The notes under the pieces were generated by a model that was not told where the DNA came from, ran no database searches, and worked only from the letters and a program-made list of their open reading frames with translations. DNA of 12,468 nt from Chloroflexota bacterium (lineage in GTDB: Bacteria; Chloroflexota; Limnocylindria; QHBO01), in the NCBI GenBank assembly GCA_013697395.1, contig JACCWY010000238.1, positions 1 through 12,468 of the forward strand, read 5' to 3'. Position 1 is the stretch's first letter. Every line of letters starts with the position of its first letter. Position numbers and translations under genes: made by a program. Shown piece by piece: positions 7,042 through 12,468 of this stretch.

Positions 7042-8421
7042 TCAAGGCCGGCCCAGTCGAGTCGAGACCGGCGAACGAACGGCCGTACGGAACGATCGTT
7101 CCTTGCTTGCCCGTTGTTGGCGAAGATACGATAGGGCAATTGCCAATCCGATCATGAGCCAGACCTGCTTGCGATTGCTGAGGATGTCGAGAAACAGTGC
7201 GGAACACATGAGTGAAACCAAACTTGCCTGGACCACTTGGCCTTCCGGCCCCCAGCCGGGGCGTAGCAACATAGGACCGAGGAATAGGACCAACGCCAGA
7301 AGCCCGAAGATTCCGAGCTCGCCAAGCGTGCCGATAACGATGTTGTGCGGGCCTCGGCCCGCACCGATATTCAGCCCGATGCCGGCCATCTCGACCGCAT
7401 ACGAGGTGAAGGCTTCCGGAAAGTTGCCGAAGCCAGAGCCTACGACGGGCGACGAAGCGATGATCTGGCCACCCACCGCCCAGATGTCCGTCCGTCCTGC
7501 ACCGCCACTCGAGAGGGCCGTCTCAGCTCGAAGGGAAACAAATTCCCGGACGCTGGGCAGTTGCAGCGCGGCGACGAACGTGACGACGAGCGAGGCAACC
7601 GCGAACGCCATCTGTCGAGGTCGCAGACGCGGCAGGACGAACAGGGCAGTCACCAGCACCACGCTGATCCACACTCCTCGCGTGCCGGAGACCACGATGC
7701 CTGCCCCTGTCGCCAGAGCGACGGCCGCGCCGGGCAAGAATCCACGGCGATGGAACACTCGATCGACTCCGAAAAAGAAGGCGGGCAGGAGGACGGTGCC
7801 GAATTGGGCCGGATTTTGATCCGCCAAGGCGGCCGCGCGTTGTGCGCCCTCCACGGTGGCCGAGAAGAACTCCTCGACCCCGATCAGCGCCAACATCGCT
7901 GCGGAGACGCTATAGACCCACAACACGGGCGGAACAACACCCGGCTGATGTACCACGACATCGGCCACCAGCACGGCGAGTGCAAACAGCTGGACAAGTG
8001 TCGATAAGGCGGTCCAGGCTGTCTCAAGGCTGATTGCCCAAACGGTGCTCAGAAGCGCCCAGCCTATGTATGCGAAACCCGAGAGGGGGATCGTTCCCAG
8101 TCGCAACCTGCCGAGCCGGGGAATGGCGTAACTCAAGGCGAAAAGAATTACCGCCGTACGACCAACTGTTCCCAGCTCACCGAGCCGGACGATCTCGTCG
8201 AACGGGATGATAGCCGCAACCACGAGCAGTGGGAGCGCCGGCCACCGCAAACTCAGGACCAGCAGCAAGACGACGGCTCCAGCGCCGACCATCAGCAAGA
8301 GTGCGTCGAATCTGGCCGCCAGCACGATGCACAGTGTTACCGACGCGCCCGCCGCTGCGCGCGGCACCACCACCGACTCGATGGCCACGGTCACCCAATG
8401 TGCGAGCGCTGAACGTATCAT
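7042..8421 (-). CDS. O-antigen ligase/polymerase family membrane protein (Wzy_C/WaaL-like)
   Basis: This 459-aa integral membrane protein has roughly 11-12 predicted spans and the Wzy_C-type core. SGTRG at 245-249 leads the C-terminal half, followed by the large outside loop with GRTDIW (Arg310), GSGFGNFPEAF and GPHNIVIGTLGELG with His359, which matches the conserved histidine of ligases. Such proteins either join repeat units (Wzy) or transfer chains to an acceptor (WaaL, or a sugar transferase to protein), using lipid-linked substrates outside the membrane. With a flippase and Wzz nearby, the polymerase role is favoured. The start is taken at ATG 8421, where the hydrophobic sequence begins; TTG 8616 and ATG 8568 would add 65 or 49 residues of hydrophilic, coding-poor sequence. 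No clear Shine-Dalgarno precedes 8421, so the start is moderately certain. Confidence 0.83.
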   Translation of the reverse strand: MIRSALAHWVTVAIESVVVPRAAAGASVTLCIVLAARFDALLLMVGAGAVVLLLVLSLRWPALPLLVVAAIIPFDEIVRLGELGTVGRTAVILFALSYAIPRLGRLRLGTIPLSGFAYIGWALLSTVWAISLETAWTALSTLVQLFALAVLVADVVVHQPGVVPPVLWVYSVSAAMLALIGVEEFFSATVEGAQRAAALADQNPAQFGTVLLPAFFFGVDRVFHRRGFLPGAAVALATGAGIVVSGTRGVWISVVLVTALFVLPRLRPRQMAFAVASLVVTFVAALQLPSVREFVSLRAETALSSGGAGRTDIWAVGGQIIASSPVVGSGFGNFPEAFTSYAVEMAGIGLNIGAGRGPHNIVIGTLGELGIFGLLALVLFLGPMLLRPGWGPEGQVVQASLVSLMCSALFLDILSNRKQVWLMIGLAIALSYLRQQRASKERSFRTAVRSPVSTRLGRP

Positions 8422-8540
8422 GTGACGAGCGTCCAGGCGATCCCGACCACGCAGGATTGCCGGTGAGTGCTGCCAAGTGGGCCGCCGACCACTCTCCCGA
8501 TGCGGCGCCCCGGCATTCCACTGCTGAGATAGTGCTGAAC

Positions 8541-8546
8541 TATGAT
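8541..8546 (+). promoter_or_regulatory. putative -10 box of the flippase promoter
   Basis: TATGAT matches 5 of 6 bases of the -10 consensus and lies 69 nt before the flippase ATG, in the 194-bp gap between two divergent genes. The best upstream hexamer, TTCCAC, has a long 19-bp spacing, so the -35 is weak or absent. On the other strand TTGGCA (8471-8476) is a good -35 match for the ligase gene but lacks a good -10. Confidence 0.3.
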
Positions 8547-8615
8547 CCCGGGCAGCGGCCCCGTGCATAGGCCTTTCTAACGCATCCGCAGAACCAAGGG
8601 AGTATTCCTGCTGCA

Positions 8616-9965
8616 ATGAGCATGGAGGGTCGAGGCCGCACTTTCTCAGATCGTGTCCTCGCGCTGGTCGTCAGCCAGTTCTTCCTGACGGGACTCGGGA
8701 TCGTCAACGCCATTCTCTTGGCCCGACTGCTCGGCCCATCTGGGAAGGGCGAGTACTACCTCGTTGTGCTGCTGCCGACCACGATTATAGTCCTCATCCA
8801 GTTTGGCCTGCCGAATGCTCTCGGTTTCTACTCCGCCCGCGGGAATACGCGAGGGATCGTCGCAGGTGCGCTCCTCATCGCCGGCTGGCTGTCGGCGGTG
8901 GCGATGGCGATGGCGTTGTCGGTGCTTCCTGAGTTGCAGAGGAACTTCCTCCGAGGTCCCGAGACCGAACTCGTTGTGCTCGGTATGCTGGTCATACCCT
9001 TTGCCCTGACGTCGACCTTCCTAGCTTCCATCGTCCTTGGGCGCCAGGCGGTCGGATGGAGCATCGCAGCAAACGCCGCATCGGCGGTTGCAGGCACGGT
9101 GCTGCTCGTCGTGTTCGTCGCCATCCTCCGACTGGGGGTGGCTGGGGCAGTTATTGCGCTCATCAGTTCGAGGGCAATCCAGTTCATCGGATTCCTAATC
9201 GGCGCCCGGCGCGTCAGCGCGGCCCCGCTCGAACCCCAGCGCGTGCCAGTCCGCGCACTATTTCGCTACGGACTGCCCTTGTATCCCGGAAGCGTCACGC
9301 TGTTCTTCGGCTATCGATTCGACGTGTACCTGCTGGCCTGGCTCTTGGTGGATCCATCGATCGAGCTGGGCTACTACAGCATGGCAGTGACGGTGTCCGA
9401 GATGGCCCTGATGGTCCCCAACGCGGTCATGACGCTCTTCTTTCCCCATGTCGCAAACTCTAAACGTGGGGACGCGGATCGCCATCTCGGAATGATGTCG
9501 CGCGTCACGCTCATCGTGACTGGATTGGCGGCGATGGCGCTCGTGCCGGCATCGATAGCCTTGGTCGTCGTCGTCCTTCCAGCGTTCAGGCCCATGCTTC
9601 CGGCGTTATTCATCCTTCTACTCAGCGCCGTTGGGCTTGGGGTAGGCAAGGTCGCGAGTGCCTACCTGCTGGGTATCGGAGTAAATTCCGTCAGTTCGGC
9701 GATCAACATCAGCGCATTTGGATTGAACGTCGGGGTGAATCTCGTGCTCATTCCCCGCTACGGCATCGTGGGTGCCGCGGTAGCATCGCTCATTACGTAT
9801 GTCGCGGCTTCGCTGGCCTTCAGTGTCATTGCGACCAGGCGAGCTCGGGTACCGCTACGGGACCTGTGGTTGCCCCGCCGCGATGATATCGGGTTCATCG
9901 TTTCGACGGCCCGCGAATTGTTGCGCCGTGTGCGCCCCGGGCCAAGGACGGCGTCAGACCTGTGA
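8616..9965 (+). CDS. Wzx-like polysaccharide flippase (MOP superfamily)
   Basis: The 449-aa product is almost wholly hydrophobic, with about 12-14 spans, and opens with VSQFFLTGLGIVNAILLARL followed by LGPSGKGEYY, the typical first-helix pattern of oligosaccharide flippases of the MOP superfamily. It should move the undecaprenyl-linked repeat unit across the cytoplasmic membrane. The second half has the usual GLPLYPGSVTLFFGYRFD entry and a GIVGAAVASLITY stretch near the end. The ATG at 8616 is preferred over ATG 8622; GGGAG at 8598-8602 is 13 nt upstream, a rather long spacing. The gene diverges from the ligase/polymerase gene and converges with the VanZ-like gene, 34 bp away. The charged C-terminal 40 residues are cytoplasmic. 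Substrate cannot be told from sequence. Confidence 0.86.
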   Translation: MSMEGRGRTFSDRVLALVVSQFFLTGLGIVNAILLARLLGPSGKGEYYLVVLLPTTIIVLIQFGLPNALGFYSARGNTRGIVAGALLIAGWLSAVAMAMALSVLPELQRNFLRGPETELVVLGMLVIPFALTSTFLASIVLGRQAVGWSIAANAASAVAGTVLLVVFVAILRLGVAGAVIALISSRAIQFIGFLIGARRVSAAPLEPQRVPVRALFRYGLPLYPGSVTLFFGYRFDVYLLAWLLVDPSIELGYYSMAVTVSEMALMVPNAVMTLFFPHVANSKRGDADRHLGMMSRVTLIVTGLAAMALVPASIALVVVVLPAFRPMLPALFILLLSAVGLGVGKVASAYLLGIGVNSVSSAINISAFGLNVGVNLVLIPRYGIVGAAVASLITYVAASLAFSVIATRRARVPLRDLWLPRRDDIGFIVSTARELLRRVRPGPRTASDL

Positions 9966-9999
9966 GCGCTGGCGGACTGTCTGGATCAGTTCGACTTTT

Positions 10000-10593
10000 T
10001 CACGCCGATCGGTGAAAGCGCCGCCCGACTAATCCGCAACACAATCCCAGGACAAGCCCCGTCGCGTTGTCGACCACGTCGGCGCTCTGACACCCTCGAG
10101 CAAGGGCCGGCGCGAATAGCTGAATCGCCTCGATCGCCAGCGGGAGGAGTCCGACCACCACCATCTTCCCCGGGGGCAGAAACGCTGTGACGATCCCGAG
10201 GGGGATGAACAACAGGATGTTCAGGCTGGTGTCGTTGACATGACTGATCTCCGACAGAGGCGCCAGGCCGAATCTCGAAAGATCGCACGTGCCGGTGCCC
10301 AGCAACCCGAATTCCACGGCATCTCGGAGCGGCGTGAGGGTGGCGGACAGAATGACCCCGAGCGTGAAAATCAAAGCGCCGGCGACCGCGGGCCGGACTC
10401 CGAAGGCGCGGCTGACGAGTCCCGCAAGATGGAGGGCGGCGACCGCCGAAACGAGGATGCCCGGCCAAAACCACGGAACATTGGCTATCGTCAACCGAAT
10501 CCTTACGTTCTTATCCGGACGCCAACTCCTGACACTCGGCCCGGGTCGTTCACCCGCGGCAACGGATGCCGACCTGGCTCGCCCCCGGCTCAA
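10000..10593 (-). CDS. VanZ-like family membrane protein
   Basis: The protein of up to 197 aa has about five predicted spans. Its C-terminal half carries the VanZ pattern: Asn125 in NILLFIPLG, then Glu155 and Gln158 in AIEAIQLF, and ADVVDNATG at 171-179 with its Asp and Asn. VanZ was first described for its effect on teicoplanin resistance; relatives are common beside polysaccharide genes, with no settled reaction. The only start found is TTG at 10593, with no convincing Shine-Dalgarno, 6 nt after the beta-helix gene's stop and in the same frame; translation may depend on termination of that gene. The first 35 residues are polar and Arg-rich, so an uncommon internal start (ATT or CTG) is possible. 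The gene converges with the flippase gene. Confidence 0.77.
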   Translation of the reverse strand: MSRGRARSASVAAGERPGPSVRSWRPDKNVRIRLTIANVPWFWPGILVSAVAALHLAGLVSRAFGVRPAVAGALIFTLGVILSATLTPLRDAVEFGLLGTGTCDLSRFGLAPLSEISHVNDTSLNILLFIPLGIVTAFLPPGKMVVVGLLPLAIEAIQLFAPALARGCQSADVVDNATGLVLGLCCGLVGRRFHRSA

Positions 10594-10599
10594 ATCACA

Positions 10600-12048
10600 C
10601 TAGCATGCGGACCCAAGGTTCACGATCGCGGTACCTGCCGTTATCGTGTCGCCGCTGATGCTGCCGCAGCTGCCGGCCAGGATGTGGATACCGGTGGGGA
10701 GTGGTCCAACGATCACGTTTCCGCTGATGCGGTATCGCTGATTGTCTGACACGAGAATACCCCGCCCGTCGCTTGGCCTCGATGAGACCTCGATGCGATT
10801 CCCTCGGGCGACGTTGTCATTTCCCCCCTGGCCGGTGAGCATGATCCCCCGGTAAGTCCCCTGAACGATGTTGTTCTCGAAGATGATGCCTTGGCCGCCG
10901 TGTGTGTCCAGCCCGTGCCACGTCGGGACGTTCCGGACGAGCACGTTCCGGACGGTGATGCGCGCCGCCTTTGGCTCACCGCTTCCGAACTGCGACAGTG
11001 TGATCCCGTACGCATTCCCGCTATTTGCCGCGGAGGAGCCGTTCATCCCGATCCGCTCCACCGTTCCGCCCACGATCACTCCGTCGGTCGAACTGGTAGT
11101 GATGATCCCCGCGTAGGCGGCATCGTGGACGTAGGGCGTCAGTATCGTGAAGCCGGTCACATAGTGCAGGCGCACCCCAGCATCGCCGACATTGCCGGCT
11201 TCCACCTGGTCGAGGGTGATGCGGCTGACGCCCTGAGCGTAGATGGCGTTCTGGCCGGCCGAGTACACCGAGGACTGCGGGCCGATGACGGCAATCGACC
11301 GCAGCGTCACATCCGATGACGTAATCCTGACCGAGCCATTGACCCTGCCGCCAACGATGGTCAGCGGTTTGGCGATCGTGAGGGCTCCGCTCCAGGTCCC
11401 GGTGTGACTGACCGTCCCGCCCGGAGCGGCCGCGTCCACCAAAGACTGCAAATTCGTCGCGACGGGTGGCGGAGGCGGCGGGACCTGCGTCGGGGCGGGA
11501 GCCGGTGGCGGCGGGCTCGACGGCACCGCCGGTGGGGAGGCCCCGACGGCAACTGCAGTCGGCGCCGCCGGTGGGGAGGGCCCTACGGCAACCGCAGTCG
11601 GCGCCGCCGTTGGGGAGGGCGCTACGGCAACCGCAGTCGGCGCATCCAGTGGGGAGGGCCCAACGGCAACCGCAGTCGGCGCCGCCGTTGGCGCTGGGGT
11701 TGCGGTGGGTGCGGCCGCCGCGGCGGATTTCGGACCCGACGGTTGCCCAGCGACTGCGGGCGGACGGTGGAACGAGGCTGACGTCTCATTGTCCTTCGGC
11801 GCACGGGTCGCAGGAGCCGTTGCCTCACCCACCCTCCTCTGCCATCCGTTGGCGTGTTGACTCGTCGAGTCGGCAGCAACCATCAAGAGTGGGAGAATCA
11901 AAGCCGGAAGGAGGAGGATGATCGCCAACGTCGCAATCCAATCGCGCGGGCTGGATTGGCGATCCGGCGAGGGTCGGGGGTGCCGAAGCGTCGTGACCCG
12001 CGGAGTCGATGGGTCCCGTACAGAAAGTGGTGTTGCCTTGTAGCGCAT
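10600..12048 (-). CDS. membrane-anchored right-handed beta-helix protein with repeat linker
   Basis: The 482-aa protein has a basic, Pro-rich N-terminal tail (1-36), one membrane span at about 37-60 (IATLAIILLLPALILPLL), a long Ala/Pro/Val linker (108-198) with four 13-residue repeats and poly-Pro, and a C-terminal domain of about 285 residues. That domain has the regular short-strand pattern of pectate-lyase-like parallel beta-helices (LTIVGGRVNGSVRIT, GIIFENNIVQG, YRISGNVIVG). Two cysteines (SCGS and GSAC) near the end could form a disulfide. The topology puts the helix outside the cell. The start at 12048 is set by GGAGG 4 nt upstream; the open frame continues to 12183 without support. Such domains bind or cleave polysaccharides, but no catalytic residues can be assigned. 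It is followed by the VanZ-like gene and likely heads that operon. Confidence 0.82.
   Translation of the reverse strand: MRYKATPLSVRDPSTPRVTTLRHPRPSPDRQSSPRDWIATLAIILLLPALILPLLMVAADSTSQHANGWQRRVGEATAPATRAPKDNETSASFHRPPAVAGQPSGPKSAAAAAPTATPAPTAAPTAVAVGPSPLDAPTAVAVAPSPTAAPTAVAVGPSPPAAPTAVAVGASPPAVPSSPPPPAPAPTQVPPPPPPVATNLQSLVDAAAPGGTVSHTGTWSGALTIAKPLTIVGGRVNGSVRITSSDVTLRSIAVIGPQSSVYSAGQNAIYAQGVSRITLDQVEAGNVGDAGVRLHYVTGFTILTPYVHDAAYAGIITTSSTDGVIVGGTVERIGMNGSSAANSGNAYGITLSQFGSGEPKAARITVRNVLVRNVPTWHGLDTHGGQGIIFENNIVQGTYRGIMLTGQGGNDNVARGNRIEVSSRPSDGRGILVSDNQRYRISGNVIVGPLPTGIHILAGSCGSISGDTITAGTAIVNLGSAC
11531..11686 (-). repeat. four tandem 39-bp repeats in the beta-helix protein linker
   Basis: Four consecutive 39-bp units lie at 11531-11569, 11570-11608, 11609-11647 and 11648-11686. 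Each encodes 13 residues of the form APTAVAVGPSPxx. Units differ at only a few positions. A more diverged Ala/Pro/Thr stretch follows at 11687-11730. The units are in frame, so copy-number change would alter spacer length without breaking the gene. Confidence 0.92.
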
Positions 12049-12052
12049 CCAT

Positions 12053-12057
12053 CCTCC
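12053..12057 (-). promoter_or_regulatory. ribosome binding site deciding the beta-helix gene start
   Basis: GGAGG on the minus strand lies 4 nt before ATG 12048. It is the only strong site in the 135-bp in-frame extension to 12183, so it fixes the start and removes 45 spurious residues. Confidence 0.75.
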
Positions 12058-12238
12058 GGAGTGTACCGACCTCGCAGCGGCGGGCCGTTGGTGATCACGG
12101 TGCAACCCTGTAGACCGTGGCCCCGAGAGTATCGGCGACGGACAACGGACGTAACCATGACGTTTGTGGGGAATTCCGCACATTCTCTAGGACCATCTGA
12201 CCGACCCGATCGTACCTATCCAACCCGCCGAACTCTCA

Positions 12239-12253
12239 GCGGAGCGGCTCCGC
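12239..12253. repeat. perfect 7-bp inverted repeat, GC-rich
   Basis: GCGGAGC and GCTCCGC flank one central G. The near-zero loop makes a stable RNA hairpin unlikely and a dyad protein site more likely. There is no T-tract, so it is not a normal terminator. It lies about 190 bp upstream of the beta-helix gene start. Confidence 0.5.
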
Positions 12254-12346
12254 GGGCGCTCCCGGGCAGGAAGATGCCCTTGCGAACTGGGCATCCAATG
12301 TCGCGCCGGGGCAGCAGGCCATCCATGGCGGTGGCGAATTCGCTTA

Positions 12347-12366
12347 GTACCTATCGTCATAAGTAC
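12347..12366. repeat. imperfect inverted repeat upstream of the edge gene
   Basis: GTACCTAT and ATAAGTAC are inverted copies with one mismatch around a 4-nt centre (CGTC). It sits 60 bp upstream of the edge ATG. It could be an operator dyad or be within an insertion-sequence end. Confidence 0.4.
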
Positions 12367-12425
12367 ATGCACGTAATTATCGGATCGCGTCTGGGGTATG
12401 CTTCTCTCCGAAAGGAGGGCGGCGC

Positions 12426-12468
12426 ATGTCCAGACGGAGCCCGTTCGTCGTGGAGCTCGATGCCGATA
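12426..12468 (+). CDS. N-terminus of a probable IS630-type transposase (partial)
   Basis: A strong AAGGAGG at 12412-12418 lies 7 nt before ATG 12426, and the frame stays open to the window edge, giving MSRRSPFVVELDAD. This closely resembles the opening of IS630-family transposases, which commonly start M(A/S)RRSPF.(I/V).L before a helix-turn-helix. Only 14 residues can be read, so the family call is from memory of the pattern. If right, an insertion-sequence left end should lie in the preceding 100 bp or so, and a TA target duplication should flank the element. Confidence 0.5.
   Translation, partial: MSRRSPFVVELDAD

Larger units (their letters stand above)
12049..12425. other. intergenic region between divergent genes
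   Basis: These 377 bp separate the leftward beta-helix gene from the rightward partial gene at the edge. No open frame with coding character was found. It holds the ribosome binding sites of both genes, two inverted repeats (12239-12253 and 12347-12366) and a 9-bp direct repeat, GTACCTATC, at 12212-12220 and 12347-12355. It must contain the promoter of the beta-helix gene; TTACGT and TACTCT with 17-bp spacing on the minus strand are a weak candidate. If the right-edge gene is a transposase, the left end of its element should also fall here, but no terminal repeat can be set without the other end. Confidence 0.6.

Noticed and set aside
8422..8616. 65-residue extension of the ligase/polymerase to TTG 8616
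   Set aside because: The extension is hydrophilic and would overlap the flippase start; the membrane protein begins naturally at 8421.
9998..10017. TTTCAC/GTGAAA inverted repeat between convergent genes as a terminator
   Set aside because: The stem is short and AT-poor in its loop, overlaps the VanZ stop, and lacks a T-tract after the stem on either strand.
11531..11686. Repeat block considered as a CRISPR array
   Set aside because: The units are directly adjacent with no spacers and lie in frame inside a protein linker.
12049..12183. 45-residue extension of the beta-helix protein
   Set aside because: It is Arg/His/Pro-rich without coding character, and the only strong ribosome binding site is at 12053-12057, just before ATG 12048.

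Overview
The window is GC-rich bacterial DNA, densely packed with genes that use ATG, GTG and TTG starts. It carries part of a surface-polysaccharide (capsule/exopolysaccharide) locus. The long Ala/Pro/Thr linkers in predicted surface proteins, the soil-type gene content and the strong Shine-Dalgarno sites suggest Chloroflexota (Limnocylindria/Thermomicrobia-like) or a similar high-GC lineage. This placement is an inference from style; no marker gene is present.

Layout. Left edge: a possible membrane-protein tail, then a rightward pair of a galE-like sugar-nucleotide epimerase and a GT4 glycosyltransferase overlapping by 4 bp. Next comes a leftward pair, also overlapping by 4 bp: an unrecognised 123-aa protein and a small degenerate receiver-like protein. 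Further right, also leftward, is a membrane protein with an N-terminal cysteine-rich zinc-binding module and a probable outside jelly-roll domain. Directly upstream of it lies a truncated, frameshifted DegT-family aminotransferase. Diverging from that remnant is a Wzz-like chain-length protein without a kinase domain. A leftward pair follows, an O-antigen ligase/polymerase and a second GT4 glycosyltransferase, and a Wzx-like flippase diverges from it. On the right, leftward again, a membrane-anchored right-handed beta-helix protein with a 13-residue tandem-repeat linker is followed by a VanZ-like protein. At the right edge, behind a strong ribosome binding site, are the first 14 codons of what looks like an IS630-type transposase.

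How the genes fit together. The epimerase supplies a UDP-sugar, the two GT4 enzymes extend a lipid-linked repeat unit, the flippase exports it, the Wzy/WaaL-type protein polymerises or ligates it, and the Wzz-like protein sets chain length. This is a Wzx/Wzy-type pathway. The initiating sugar-phosphate transferase, tyrosine kinase and outer export parts are not in the window. The two proteins sharing the layout 'membrane segment, Ala/Pro/Thr linker, beta-rich outside domain' are the least explained part and may act on or bind the polysaccharide. The broken aminotransferase and the nearby transposase start suggest the locus has been rearranged.
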